Positions 1 through 8,730 of a DNA stretch of 64,000 nt are shown here, in pieces; position 1 is the first letter of the stretch; each line of letters opens with the position of its first letter. A model generated the notes under the pieces. That model was not told the origin of the DNA. It saw only the letters and a program-made list of their open reading frames with translations, and ran no database searches. Both the position numbers and the translations under genes were made by a program. The stretch comes from Robertkochia aurantiaca (GTDB lineage Bacteria > Bacteroidota > Bacteroidia > Flavobacteriales > Flavobacteriaceae), in NCBI RefSeq assembly GCF_020166495.1, contig NZ_JAINZS010000004.1, positions 1 to 64,000 on the forward strand, in the 5' to 3' direction.

Positions 1-334
1 AGCTGCGTCCCTCCATCCTCTAAGGTCAGAGTCAACTCATTGGTCGCATCGTTCAAACTGAAGGCTGTGATCTGCTGGTTGTCTGTATTGTCTAAAAATG
101 GCGTCAGATTCACCGTACCACCGTCTTCCAGGGTTAGAATGTTTCCTGCCTCAAGGGTCAGTGCCTGATTGTCTGCAGCCGCTAAGATTGTGCTGAAGTC
201 TACCAGCTGCGTCCCTCCATCCTCTAAGGTCAGAGTCAACTCATTGGTCGCATCGTTCAAACTGAAGGCTGTGATCTGCTGGTTGTCTGTATTGTCTAAA
301 AATGGCGTCAGATTCACCGTACCACCGTCTTCCA
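1..334. repeat. Direct tandem repeat, 204-bp period
   Basis: Bases 1-130 are identical to bases 205-334, which gives a period of 204 bp or 68 codons inside the exported-protein gene. The copies diverge after base 130/334. Identity at silent positions points to recent duplication or gene conversion rather than ancient protein repeats. More units probably lie beyond the left edge. Confidence 0.95.
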
Positions 335-713
335 AGGTCAGCGTGTTGCCGCTCAAACTTAATTGCTGATCATCGGTATTGATCAAAGCAGAAAGATCTA
401 CGGTAGCCTGGCTTCCGCTTCGAAGTCGTACCGTAAGAATTCGTGTCAGATTGTCAAAACTGAAATCATCAATCTCTGGGTTCACTCCTGAAGTGAGCCC
501 CCATGAAGCACCGTTCCAGAAATAAAGGGCACCGGTATCAGTGTTGACGTAAATGTCACCAATCTCCACCCCTGACGGACTCGTTTGTCCATCTGCGGTA
601 ACATCGGTTCCGCTGAGTATCTCACAGTTACACTGGTCTTCCAGGGTCACGATCACCTGAGCGGAGGCGAATCCGGTAACCAGTAAGAAAAATAGTGGTA
701 ATAGTTTTTTCAT
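1..713 (-). CDS. Repeat-containing exported protein, 3' part beyond left edge
   Basis: The reading frame opens at the ATG at 713 and is still open at base 1, so the C-terminus is missing. Residues 1-19 form a clear signal peptide (MKKLLPLFFLLVTGFASAQ). A segment with GDIYVNTDTGALYFW follows, then repeats of about 68 residues built on LTLEDGGTVNLTPFLDNTDN and ITAFSLNDATNELTLTLEDG. Such short beta-strand repeats are common in flavobacterial surface or adhesin-like proteins. No catalytic domain is visible. The next gene upstream starts only 20 bp away on the same strand, so they may be co-transcribed. Function unknown; a cell-surface structural or adhesive role is inference. Confidence 0.8.
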   Translation of the reverse strand, partial: MKKLLPLFFLLVTGFASAQVIVTLEDQCNCEILSGTDVTADGQTSPSGVEIGDIYVNTDTGALYFWNGASWGLTSGVNPEIDDFSFDNLTRILTVRLRSGSQATVDLSALINTDDQQLSLSGNTLTLEDGGTVNLTPFLDNTDNQQITAFSLNDATNELTLTLEDGGTQLVDFSTILAAADNQALTLEAGNILTLEDGGTVNLTPFLDNTDNQQITAFSLNDATNELTLTLEDGGTQ

Positions 714-733
714 CGTTTCGATAGGGCTAAATA

Positions 734-919
734 TTAAAGCTGATTTTTTGATTTCATTCTTTTGAACAGACTGATCCCTCTTCTTGTTCCTATTACAGCT
801 GCCAGTAAAAGCAACAATTGTATAGCTATAAAGATCCCAAGGGCCCAGGCTATTACCGGACTACCCGCAAAATCTGTCATTACGGTCTCTAAAGCTGATG
901 TTAAGGGGGTTGGTTTCAT
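734..919 (-). CDS. Small single-span membrane protein, unknown
   Basis: This is a 61-residue reading frame with an ATG at 919. Residues about 23-43 are strongly hydrophobic (AWALGIFIAIQLLLLLAAV), followed by a basic tail (TRRGISLFKRMKSKNQ) that suggests a cytoplasmic C-terminus by the positive-inside rule. It lies 20 bp ahead of the repeat-protein gene on the same strand. I do not recognise a family. Its reality rests on the membrane segment and its snug position, so it could still be a chance frame. Confidence 0.5.
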   Translation of the reverse strand: MKPTPLTSALETVMTDFAGSPVIAWALGIFIAIQLLLLLAAVIGTRRGISLFKRMKSKNQL

Positions 920-1025
920 GTAGGCTTCAGTTTAGATTAAAATTCTCTCATGTTTTTGGGGATTAAATCTACATATCAGAGGCCGGTTTCAGAAAAAAAT
1001 GATGCGAACCCCTTCAATAGTGTTG

Positions 1026-2180
1026 TCAATCATTTTTATTCACTCTGAATGTCTTATTTCTGTTGGTAATCACATGACGAACTGAAACGGTCAACTCAGC
1101 ATGATTTGAATAAACTTCATTACAGTTAATACCACCATTTGAAACCGCAACCCGCACCAAAAAATCATTCTGATCAATATCAATATTGCTCAACATCAGG
1201 TTGTCGGTAGAAGCAGAAGGATATTCATTTACGTCGAAATCTGTGAAACTGCCACCCCCATTCACACTATATTGCCATCGGAAATTCATTGCATTAGAAG
1301 TGGTCACTGAAAAAGTAACGTCATCACCGGCGAAAGCAGCAATATCCTGAGGCTGCGTTTGAATAGTAGCATTAGGAATAATCGTAAGTGTGACTGCTGC
1401 CCTGAAAGTACTCCTTTTAACATCACTTGGGTCTGAATTATCTACTGTACCGGCATAGTAAGTTACCGTACCAAGGGTGTTTAAAGTGGGTGAAGCAACA
1501 AGGTTCCCCTGATACTCATCATCATACCATTCGATATCATAACCTTGCGGAGATGTAGCTGAAGCAGCTATAGGTCCGGAACAACTGGTAATATCACCGT
1601 CACTAACGGGGGGTTGCAAAGAATTTTCTATTTCATCAAAAGAACCTCCGGGAACATTATTTCCCTGGCAGGTCGAAAACTTTTCTGTTCCTATATAAAT
1701 TGTTTGGGAACTGCTGCAATTCCCACTTGTAATCATTTCACCTCCATCAATAGCAATCACCGCGTTGTCAGGTAAATAAACATCAGCGTTTTTCACCCAC
1801 CGCATAGCTCCAATTACCCCATTCGCTTCGTCTACAGCAAATAACTCGATCACCGGAATATTGAGTGTTATAACCGCATTATCCTGAAAAACTATTTCCC
1901 CGTCAAGCATGGTTAGCTTGTTGAAAGGAAAATCAACTGTAGAGGTTCCCGAAAAGAAGATGCTGGAACCATCGTCTACTACCAGATTACCATTCGTATC
2001 TACAATGCCGGGATAATCAATGGCTGCCACCCAATTGGTTCCGTTAAAATATTGCCAGTTCCCTGCTTCATCCCAATCGTTATTGACATTCCCTGTGAAA
2101 CGATAATCCCCGGCCGTTTGCCCGAAGGCGACGGCAGAAAAAAGCATAGAAAGAATAAGGAAAGTGTAAAGATTCTTCAT
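1026..2180 (-). CDS. Exported Ig-like domain protein
   Basis: The product has 384 residues. A signal peptide ends near AVAFGQ (residue 21). The N-terminal half has a DWDEAGNWQ stretch and beta-helix-like runs such as VVDDGSSIFFSG and AVITLNIPVIELF. An Ig-like segment covers residues about 190-260, and a clearer one covers about 272-365 (IQTQPQDIAAFAGDDVTFSV through NHAELTV). The end, VITNRNKTFRVNKND, is a short basic tail; from memory similar tails close many exported flavobacterial Ig-repeat proteins, but I did not verify this. No enzyme motif is seen. The likely role is a cell-surface or secreted structural protein. Four cysteines in the middle may form disulfides. Confidence 0.75.
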   Translation of the reverse strand: MKNLYTFLILSMLFSAVAFGQTAGDYRFTGNVNNDWDEAGNWQYFNGTNWVAAIDYPGIVDTNGNLVVDDGSSIFFSGTSTVDFPFNKLTMLDGEIVFQDNAVITLNIPVIELFAVDEANGVIGAMRWVKNADVYLPDNAVIAIDGGEMITSGNCSSSQTIYIGTEKFSTCQGNNVPGGSFDEIENSLQPPVSDGDITSCSGPIAASATSPQGYDIEWYDDEYQGNLVASPTLNTLGTVTYYAGTVDNSDPSDVKRSTFRAAVTLTIIPNATIQTQPQDIAAFAGDDVTFSVTTSNAMNFRWQYSVNGGGSFTDFDVNEYPSASTDNLMLSNIDIDQNDFLVRVAVSNGGINCNEVYSNHAELTVSVRHVITNRNKTFRVNKND

Positions 2181-2244
2181 AGGCAGCAGGTCAGTATCTG
2201 GGTCATCTTGACTTTTAGGGGCTGATTAATAATTAAATCAACGG

Positions 2245-2252
2245 CAAATATA
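2245..2252 (-). promoter_or_regulatory. Putative -7 box (TATATTTG)
   Basis: On the minus strand the sequence reads TATATTTG, an exact match to the flavobacterial TAnnTTTG consensus, 65 bp upstream of the ATG at 2180. I do not see a TTG -33 element at the right distance, so the call rests on the -7 box only. Confidence 0.45.
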
Positions 2253-2490
2253 ATCGAATAGCCCACCCACTTTCGTTCATTAATAGCTGTAGGTAGTCAT
2301 ATTCTCGACCAAATACAAGGTCGAAAAACAGCATAAATCTAAACAAAATCAAGCGTTTCAGCCCTTCTCCGCACCCTTTAATTATCCACTTTGTTGTTAA
2401 CATCTCAGAATTCGATATCAAATACTCTAAATCTGAGGTTTGCGACAAAAGACACGGCCTGGTTTCGCTCGTTAATTTCGCATTTAATGA

Positions 2491-2498
2491 TATCTTTG
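2491..2498 (+). promoter_or_regulatory. Putative -7 box of prfC (TATCTTTG)
   Basis: TATCTTTG matches the TAnnTTTG consensus and ends 15 bp before the chosen prfC start at 2514. It would give a very short leader and argues against any start codon upstream of about 2505. No convincing -33 element was seen. Confidence 0.5.
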
Positions 2499-2513
2499 CG
2501 CCAAATTTTCAAT

Positions 2514-4100
2514 ATGAGTTTAGTTGCGGAAATCGCCAAGCGAAGAACCTTTGGCATCATTTCACACCCCGATGCCGGAAAGACCACGCTTACAGAAAAA
2601 TTACTTCTTTTCGGAGGAGCTATACAGGAAGCAGGAGCCGTAAAAAGCAACAAGATTAAAAAAGGAGCCACCTCTGATTTTATGGAGATCGAAAGACAAA
2701 GAGGAATTTCGGTCGCCACCTCTGTGCTGGCTTTTAATTATAAAGACAAGAAGATCAACATACTCGACACCCCCGGTCACAAAGACTTCGCTGAAGATAC
2801 CTTCAGAACGCTGACCGCTGTAGACAGTGTTATTGTGGTGATCGACGTTGCCAAAGGGGTTGAGGAACAAACCGAAAAACTGGTCGAGGTCTGCCGTATG
2901 CGCAATATCCCCATGATCGTTTTTATCAATAAACTTGACCGTGAGGGAAAAGATGCTTTTGACCTGCTGGACGAAGTGGAACAAAAACTCGGATTAAAAG
3001 TAACCCCGCTCAGCTTTCCCATCGGTATGGGATATGACTTTAAGGGCATCTACAACATCTGGGAAAAGAATATCAATCTTTTCAGTGGCGACAGCAAGAA
3101 GAATATAGAAGACACCATCGCTTTTGACGATGTGAACAATCCTGAACTGGAAGAGATCATAGGTGAAGATGCCGCAGAGGACCTCCGGGAAAACCTGGAA
3201 CTGGTCTATGAGGTCTATCCTGATTTCGACCGCGAAGCTTATACCAAAGGTGAACTACAACCGGTATTCTTCGGGTCGGCCCTGAACAATTTCGGAGTGC
3301 GGGAACTGCTCGACTGCTTTGTTCAGATCGCCCCCTCTCCCCTTCCTAAGAAGGCTGAGGAGCGACTGGTAAAACCAAATGAAGAGGAGTTCTCAGGTTT
3401 TGTCTTTAAGATCCATGCCAATATGGATCCCAAGCACCGCGACCGCCTGGCCTTTATCAAGATCGTATCAGGAACCTTTGAAAGAAACACACCATACCTG
3501 CACGTTCGGCACAATAAAAAACTGAAGTTCTCCAGTCCGAATGCCTTCTTCGCCGAAAAGAAGGAGATCGTAGACATCTCTTATGCCGGTGATATTGTCG
3601 GCCTTCACGATACCGGGAATTTCAAGATCGGCGACACCCTTACACAAGGAGAAGAGCTCAACTTCAAGGGCATACCCAGCTTTTCACCCGAGCATTTCAG
3701 ATACATCAATAACGCTGACCCGATGAAGTCGAAACAGCTGGAAAAAGGAATCACCCAGCTTATGGACGAAGGGGTTGCCCAGTTATTCACCCTTGAAATG
3801 AACGGAAGAAAGGTGATCGGAACCGTAGGTGCCCTGCAGTACGAAGTAATACAATATCGTCTGGAGCACGAATATGGCGCCAAGTGTACCTATGAAAATT
3901 TCCCGGTACACAAAGCCTGCTGGGTCGAACCCGAAGATGAGAAAAGTGAAGAATTCGCTGAGTTCAAAAGAGTCAAACAGAAGTTTCTGGCCAAAGACAA
4001 ACAGGGACAACTGGTGTTCCTCGCAGATTCATCCTTTTCTATTCAAATGACACAGCAGAAATACCCGAACGTAAAACTGCATTTCGTATCTGAATACTAG
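2514..4100 (+). CDS. prfC: Peptide chain release factor 3
   Basis: RF3 is the GTPase that recycles RF1 and RF2 from the ribosome after termination. The protein has 528 residues, the usual family length. It opens with EIAKRRTFGIISHPDAGKTT, which holds the G1 P-loop, followed by the RF3-typical AGAVKSNKIKKGATSDFMEI. ILDTPGHKDF (G3) and INKLDR (G4) come next, then translation-factor beta-barrel domains and the C-terminal RF3 domain. An in-frame ATG lies 123 bp upstream, but those residues do not look like RF3 and would sit upstream of the -7 box, so I chose 2514. The gene stands alone on its strand and ends before a bidirectional terminator. Confidence 0.97.
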   Translation: MSLVAEIAKRRTFGIISHPDAGKTTLTEKLLLFGGAIQEAGAVKSNKIKKGATSDFMEIERQRGISVATSVLAFNYKDKKINILDTPGHKDFAEDTFRTLTAVDSVIVVIDVAKGVEEQTEKLVEVCRMRNIPMIVFINKLDREGKDAFDLLDEVEQKLGLKVTPLSFPIGMGYDFKGIYNIWEKNINLFSGDSKKNIEDTIAFDDVNNPELEEIIGEDAAEDLRENLELVYEVYPDFDREAYTKGELQPVFFGSALNNFGVRELLDCFVQIAPSPLPKKAEERLVKPNEEEFSGFVFKIHANMDPKHRDRLAFIKIVSGTFERNTPYLHVRHNKKLKFSSPNAFFAEKKEIVDISYAGDIVGLHDTGNFKIGDTLTQGEELNFKGIPSFSPEHFRYINNADPMKSKQLEKGITQLMDEGVAQLFTLEMNGRKVIGTVGALQYEVIQYRLEHEYGAKCTYENFPVHKACWVEPEDEKSEEFAEFKRVKQKFLAKDKQGQLVFLADSSFSIQMTQQKYPNVKLHFVSEY

Positions 4101-4118
4101 TGAAGACAGGTACATAGG

Positions 4119-4158
4119 TACGTGGGTACGTGGGTACGTGGGTACGTGGGTACGTGGG
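4119..4158. repeat. Five tandem copies of TACGTGGG
   Basis: Five perfect 8-bp units lie just after the prfC stop, and a diverged unit (TACATAGG, 4111-4118) precedes them. A second, irregular cluster of CATACC/CATACCCC units covers about 4238-4300; its complement is GGGTATGG-like. The block holds no gene. Confidence 0.95.
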
Positions 4159-4237
4159 TTGGATAGTTAAGTTCCGAAACTTTCCTGGCCCGTTGGAAAA
4201 AATCTGACTACCGCTTGGTGATCTCCGAGCCGGAGAA

Positions 4238-4300
4238 AACCCATACCTCCATACCTTCATACCCCCATACCCCCATAACCCCATACCTTCTTTACCCATA
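4238..4300. repeat. Irregular CATACCC-type short repeats
   Basis: About seven degenerate 7-9 bp units (CATACCTC, CATACCTTC, CATACCCC and variants) are spread over this stretch. They are broadly complementary in type to the TACGTGGG block about 100 bp upstream, so transcripts could fold the two blocks together imperfectly. Confidence 0.8.
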
Positions 4301-4311
4301 CAAAAACAAAA

Positions 4312-4335
4312 AACCCGGGCAATACCCGGGTTTTT
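4312..4335. terminator. Bidirectional terminator, prfC / DUF4293 gene
   Basis: A CCCGGG stem (4314-4319 and 4325-4330) is flanked by A-runs on the left and TTTTT on the right. It can therefore act as an intrinsic terminator for prfC on the plus strand and for the convergent membrane-protein gene on the minus strand. Confidence 0.85.
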
Positions 4336-4364
4336 CGACGCACTAATATACTAAGATGTTAGGT

Positions 4365-4775
4365 TTAGCGTAATCGATCAACAGATTTTACGAGATCCTC
4401 ATCCTTTTTGATGGCCTTGTTGGCCAACACTAATAAAACGATAGAAATTACAGGAAGTAGCATCCCAATACCCTTCTCTGAAACCTGGGTTTCTCCGGAT
4501 AAGATTAGCGACCGATAAACGAAAAATCCTAGTAAAACAAAGTTTAATATGATATTCAATCTGTTTATGACAAATTGAGATTTTCGATTCTTATAAAGAA
4601 ATACAGTCACGAAAGCAATGGCTGCGGAAACAAGAAAAAACACTGAATAAAAAAGGTCATCCTGGGCATATACAGCCTCCCCGTTATTATCTGTCCAGAG
4701 ATTCACCCAAAAAGGAAGAACCCCGTTGATGATAACGACAAGAAACATGTATAAACTCTGTATTCTCTGCAGCAC
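4365..4775 (-). CDS. DUF4293 family membrane protein
   Basis: The product has 136 residues and four hydrophobic spans: about 8-25, 43-62, 72-90 and 103-120. The opening LQRIQSLYMFLVVIINGVL, the FWVNLWTD segment and the ending AIKKDEDLVKSVDRLR fit the Bacteroidota DUF4293 family as I know it; its function is unknown. The start codon is GTG at 4775. It is chosen because the family begins with this QRIQ segment, while the next ATG would remove it. The gene diverges from rho across 191 bp. Confidence 0.85.
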   Translation of the reverse strand: MLQRIQSLYMFLVVIINGVLPFWVNLWTDNNGEAVYAQDDLFYSVFFLVSAAIAFVTVFLYKNRKSQFVINRLNIILNFVLLGFFVYRSLILSGETQVSEKGIGMLLPVISIVLLVLANKAIKKDEDLVKSVDRLR

Positions 4776-4795
4776 GCTTAAGGTGTTTAGTGAGG

Positions 4796-4803
4796 CAAAA
4801 ATA
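4796..4803 (-). promoter_or_regulatory. Putative -7 box (TATTTTTG)
   Basis: The minus strand reads TATTTTTG, a match to TAnnTTTG, 20 bp upstream of the GTG start of the DUF4293 gene. A TTTG lies about 25 bp further upstream, slightly farther than usual for a -33 element. Confidence 0.4.
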
Positions 4804-4966
4804 ATGTTCTTTTCGAAAAAATATATCCCAAATAAGAAATAAATTTGTATTATTGCGTAGTCAATTCGAAACGAGTACTTTACTTCGTTAGTTGCACTTC
4901 CAGCGAATTTTTTTTCATAAAAAATTATCGTTCACACCTCAAACCATCAATTTATAGTTTTAGTAA

Positions 4967-6730
4967 ATGTTTGAAATTTCAGATTTAAAAGCAAAGAAAC
5001 TTGCTGAATTACAGGAAATTGCCAAAACTGCCGGCATTCCTAAATTTCGTTCTCTTAAAAAAAACGACCTGATATACCAAATTCTTGATTTCCAGGCCGC
5101 TAAGCCCGGCGCCGTAAAGAAAGCTGCAGAAGAAGTTGCACAGGATAGCGATAAGACTCAGAGCGATTCCGGACAACAGCACGATCAAAATCAAAAAAAG
5201 AAACCTCAACCGCGCAAAAGATCGCGCGTGAGCAAAGATTCTCAAAAAGGTCAGGATAGCAATCAGCCTAAGAGTCATTCTTCTGAACAGAATGAAAATA
5301 AGACTGCCCAGCAAGAGCATCAACAGGATAAGAGCAGTCAAAAAGATAACAACCAGCGGGACACCAATCAAAGAGACAATAGTCAAAGAGACAATAGTCA
5401 AAGAGATAACAGTCAAAGAGATAAAGGAGGCTCAGGAAGAAAACCATCTCAGCAAAAAGACGATAATAAATCTCAGCGACCTCAAAAAGACAGTGGTTCA
5501 GGTTCCAATAAAGGACAATCAAAGCACCACAAGAAAGGTAATACCGGTAACGGGAAGGATAAAGACAACTACGACAAGGATAAAAAGAACAAGTATCGCG
5601 AGCCGGACTTTGAATTTGACGGCATCGTAGAAAGCGAAGGAGTTCTGGATATCATGCAGGATGGTTACGGTTTCCTGAGAAGCAGCGACTACAATTACCT
5701 GTCATCTCCAGACGACATTTATGTTTCTCAAAGCCAGATAAGACTTTTCGGCCTGAAAACAGGAGATACCGTTAAAGGAACAGTACGACCTCCTAAGGAG
5801 GGTGAAAAATACTTCCCTCTTATCAAGGTAAATCATATCAACGGACTGGACCCTCAGGTGGTTCGTGACCGTGTTTCCTTTGAACACCTCACTCCTTTGT
5901 TCCCGAATGAGAAATTCAATCTGGCCGAAAAACAAAGTACCATATCAACCCGTATCGTTGACCTGTTCTCTCCTATAGGAAAAGGACAGCGGGGTATGAT
6001 CGTTTCTCAGCCGAAGACCGGTAAGACCATGCTGCTCAAAGATGTCGCCAATGCCATTGCAGCCAATCACCCGGAGGTTTACCAGATGATCCTGCTGATC
6101 GACGAACGTCCGGAAGAGGTAACCGATATGCAGCGACATGTTCGTGGAGAAGTAATCGCATCAACCTTTGACGAACCGGCAGACCGACACGTAAAAGTGG
6201 CGAATATCGTTCTTGAAAAAGCCAAACGCCTGGTAGAATGCGGCCATGATGTCGTAATACTACTGGATTCGATCACCCGACTGGCCCGTGCCTATAACAC
6301 GGTACAACCTGCCAGCGGAAAAGTGCTGAGTGGTGGTGTCGACGCGAATGCGCTTCATAAACCTAAGCGTTTCTTTGGAGCAGCCAGAAATATAGAAGGT
6401 GGTGGCTCTCTTACCATCATCGCAACAGCATTGGTAGATACAGGTTCGAAAATGGATGAAGTGATTTTCGAAGAGTTCAAAGGTACCGGTAATATGGAAC
6501 TGCAGCTCGACAGAAGAATTGCCAACAGACGAATCTTCCCTGCCATCGACCTCATCTCTTCTTCTACCCGAAGAGACGACCTGCTGCTTGATGACAATGC
6601 GGTTCAACGTATGTGGATCATGAGAAAATACCTTTCAGACATGAACCCTGTGGAAGCTATGGAATTCATGGAAAATCGCATTAAGCAAACAAAGAATAAC
6701 GAAGAGTTCCTGATGACTATGAATCAATAG
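4967..6730 (+). CDS. rho: Transcription termination factor Rho
   Basis: Rho is a hexameric RNA helicase that ends transcription at Rho-dependent sites. The product has 587 residues, against about 420 in E. coli. Residues 1-43 form the Rho N-terminal helical domain. Residues about 45-210 are a low-complexity Q/N/K/S-rich insert that includes tandem QRDNS units. Residues about 217-292 form the RNA-binding cold-shock-like domain ([14 protein letters not shown]). The ATPase core has its P-loop in SQPKTGKT near residue 350, then [15 protein letters not shown] and the Q-loop/R-loop region. Large charged inserts at this point are typical of Bacteroidota Rho. The gene stands alone and ends in a strong terminator. 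Confidence 0.97.
   Translation: MFEISDLKAKKLAELQEIAKTAGIPKFRSLKKNDLIYQILDFQAAKPGAVKKAAEEVAQDSDKTQSDSGQQHDQNQKKKPQPRKRSRVSKDSQKGQDSNQPKSHSSEQNENKTAQQEHQQDKSSQKDNNQRDTNQRDNSQRDNSQRDNSQRDKGGSGRKPSQQKDDNKSQRPQKDSGSGSNKGQSKHHKKGNTGNGKDKDNYDKDKKNKYREPDFEFDGIVESEGVLDIMQDGYGFLRSSDYNYLSSPDDIYVSQSQIRLFGLKTGDTVKGTVRPPKEGEKYFPLIKVNHINGLDPQVVRDRVSFEHLTPLFPNEKFNLAEKQSTISTRIVDLFSPIGKGQRGMIVSQPKTGKTMLLKDVANAIAANHPEVYQMILLIDERPEEVTDMQRHVRGEVIASTFDEPADRHVKVANIVLEKAKRLVECGHDVVILLDSITRLARAYNTVQPASGKVLSGGVDANALHKPKRFFGAARNIEGGGSLTIIATALVDTGSKMDEVIFEEFKGTGNMELQLDRRIANRRIFPAIDLISSSTRRDDLLLDDNAVQRMWIMRKYLSDMNPVEAMEFMENRIKQTKNNEEFLMTMNQ
5369..5428 (+). repeat. 15-bp tandem repeat inside rho
   Basis: Four units of CAAAGAGACAATAGT-type sequence encode (QRDNS)n. 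The first two are identical, the third differs at two positions and the fourth decays. They lie in the disordered insert between the N-terminal and RNA-binding domains. Confidence 0.9.
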
Positions 6731-6753
6731 GAATTACCGACATAAAAACAAAA

Positions 6754-6780
6754 GCCCGCATTTTACAGCGGGCTTTTTTT
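6754..6780 (+). terminator. Terminator of rho
   Basis: GCCCGC (6754-6759) pairs with GCGGGC (6768-6773) and is followed by T(7). An A-rich stretch precedes the stem, but the BCCT gene that converges here needs a terminator on the other strand, which this hairpin could also supply. Confidence 0.85.
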
Positions 6781-6798
6781 ATACCCCTCATTTGGTAA

Positions 6799-8538
6799 TC
6801 ACTCCCTTTTCCCCTTTTTCTGTATCGACAACCTGAAATACAGGGAACGCGCAATGAGTATCAGCACCAGCGCAAAAGGGAAAGCAAAGATCAGGGTCGC
6901 CGCCTGCAGGGCCTTGATTCCTCCTCCCGCTAACAGTAATAAGCTCAGGGCTGCAAGAACGAATCCCCATATTACCTTCAGTTTTAATTTTGGATCAAGG
7001 TCACCCTCAGAGGTCATCATACTGATGACGAAAGTCGCCGAATCAGCAGAAGTAACCAGAAAGGTAAACAGCAATACCAAAGCCACCACAGAGGTCACTC
7101 CGCTCAGCGGTAATTGCTCAAACAGAAGAAAGGTTCCAAGGTCAACATTTGCCAGGATTTCTTCACCTATAGAAACGTCAGAGAACATTTCAATTTCTAT
7201 GGCCGATCCGCCGAAAACCGAAAACCAGAAAATACTGAAAATAGCAGGCACCAGTAAGCAGCCCATAATCAGCTCTTTTACGGTTCGCCCCTTTGAGATT
7301 CGGGCTATAAAGATCCCCACAAAAGGAGACCAGGCAATCCACCAGGTGAAATAACTCAGGGTCCAGTCTCCCATCCATGTCTCGTATTGAGGGCGGTAAG
7401 GGTCAACCTTAAAACTGTATTCCGGCAAATGCTGCAAATACAAACCGATTGAATCGACAAACACTTTCAGGTCAAAAAGCCAGTCTCCCGTAAAGAATAC
7501 GAACATCAATAAAGCTATTGCTGTTAACATATTGGCATTGGAGAGAATCTTAATACCCTTGTCCAGACCTGTGGAAGAAGAAATGATAAACACCGCAGTG
7601 ATCACCGCCATGATAATGCTATACCCCGCCAGATTCTGCACCTCCCAACCAAACACATGATTAATACCTCCACTTATCTGAAGCACTCCCAGCCCCAAAG
7701 AGGAACTTACCCCAAAGATCACCGCCAGTATCGCTATAAGATCGACTACTGCCTTAAGAATCTTCCGGGTAGATTTATTTTGGGTGAAATCGACAATGCT
7801 TGAGGAGATGAGATACTTCTTGCGCTTTCTGAAGCCGTAATAGGCCGTTCCCAGGGCACAAATAGTGTACACTCCCCAGGCATGCAACCCCCAGTGAAAA
7901 GAGGCGAAAGCGGTTGCTCCTCTCGCAGCTTCCACACTTCCGGGAACTGCATTGGGAGGATTTAAGAAGTGACTCATAGGCTCTGCCGTACCCCAGAACA
8001 ATATTCCCACCCCCATTCCGGCAGAAAATAACATCGAATACCAGGAAAAATCAGAAAAATCAGGTCGCTCATCAGGAGGTCCCAAAACAACATTCCCAAA
8101 CCGGCTAAAAGCGAGATAAAACAGAAATATCAGAAAAACAGAGGCCAGTAGTACATAAAACCAGCTTAGGTTATGCGAGATGAATCTCGAAATATTATCT
8201 GCTACTGTTCCAAGTTCCTCCCCGGCAATAAGAGCCAGAATGATTACCACGACCGTAACAGCAAGGCTCACCCAAAAGGTAATTCCCAGCAGAGACTTTT
8301 CTTCTTTACGAATCTCGTTAACATCCTTCCGAATATCATCGAGCTCGTTCTCAAGTATCCTTTCCTTAAATGATTTGGTACGCTCTGCAACCTGCCGGTA
8401 AGCATTCGGCTTGGTCATATCAAGCTCCCGCCGTAGTTTCATCTCATACTCCTCAACCTTGGCATCAACAGCCAATTGCACCTCTGGATTTTTAATTTTT
8501 TTCCTTTTTTCACGAGCAATAGATTCTTTATCTGACAT
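6799..8538 (-). CDS. BCCT family betaine/choline/carnitine transporter
   Basis: This inner-membrane secondary carrier of the BCCT family has 579 residues and probably imports glycine betaine or a related trimethylammonium compound as osmoprotectant. The BCCT core starts near residue 88. Residues 171-192 carry GMGVGILFWGTAEPMSHF. The signature helix WTLSYFTWWIAWSPFVGIF and the loop ARISKGRTVKE follow. Unlike short BCCT proteins, residues 1-80 are highly charged and predicted helical (KIKNPEV through RKEEKS), probably a cytoplasmic coiled-coil sensor or oligomerisation arm. The exact substrate cannot be read from sequence. A second, divergent BCCT gene lies at 30182. Confidence 0.92.
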   Translation of the reverse strand: MSDKESIAREKRKKIKNPEVQLAVDAKVEEYEMKLRRELDMTKPNAYRQVAERTKSFKERILENELDDIRKDVNEIRKEEKSLLGITFWVSLAVTVVVIILALIAGEELGTVADNISRFISHNLSWFYVLLASVFLIFLFYLAFSRFGNVVLGPPDERPDFSDFSWYSMLFSAGMGVGILFWGTAEPMSHFLNPPNAVPGSVEAARGATAFASFHWGLHAWGVYTICALGTAYYGFRKRKKYLISSSIVDFTQNKSTRKILKAVVDLIAILAVIFGVSSSLGLGVLQISGGINHVFGWEVQNLAGYSIIMAVITAVFIISSSTGLDKGIKILSNANMLTAIALLMFVFFTGDWLFDLKVFVDSIGLYLQHLPEYSFKVDPYRPQYETWMGDWTLSYFTWWIAWSPFVGIFIARISKGRTVKELIMGCLLVPAIFSIFWFSVFGGSAIEIEMFSDVSIGEEILANVDLGTFLLFEQLPLSGVTSVVALVLLFTFLVTSADSATFVISMMTSEGDLDPKLKLKVIWGFVLAALSLLLLAGGGIKALQAATLIFAFPFALVLILIARSLYFRLSIQKKGKRE

Positions 8539-8730
8539 ATCTGAGAATTGAAGTTAATATACAGCAGGTCAGACAGGCGATCAGGACGCGGAGAGACTTC
8601 TTCTAAACCATATAAAATAAACTTATCTTTCTTATAGTCAAATTTTTAAGACATATTATGAACTGGGATTTGCTATAATTTTGATGATCTCCTTTAATGC
8701 ACTAAATTGATACAAACCAAGAATCAACCG

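Larger units (their letters stand above)
2181..2513. other. Divergent intergenic region
   Basis: This 333-bp stretch separates the minus-strand exported-protein gene from prfC. It holds a TAnnTTTG-type -7 box for each direction. Frames that cross it lack family resemblance, and I call no gene in it. Confidence 0.7.

Noticed and set aside
2233-2448. 71-codon minus-strand frame in the prfC upstream region
   Set aside because: It covers the divergent promoter area and has no recognisable features.
4039-4299. 86-codon minus-strand frame across the short repeats
   Set aside because: Its sequence is a translation of the repeats and of the prfC end; the composition (repeated YPRT, GYGG) is an artefact.
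4119-4300. Possible CRISPR array
   Set aside because: Units are 7-9 bp without unique spacers, and there are no cas genes in the window.
5292-5630. Overlapping plus- and minus-strand frames inside the rho insert
   Set aside because: They arise from low-complexity repeats in the insert and translate to repetitive I/V/T/K or L/C/Y strings.
6854-7354. 166-codon frame antisense to the BCCT gene
   Set aside because: Shadow of a well-supported transporter; composition rich in Ser/Thr/Lys without domain pattern.
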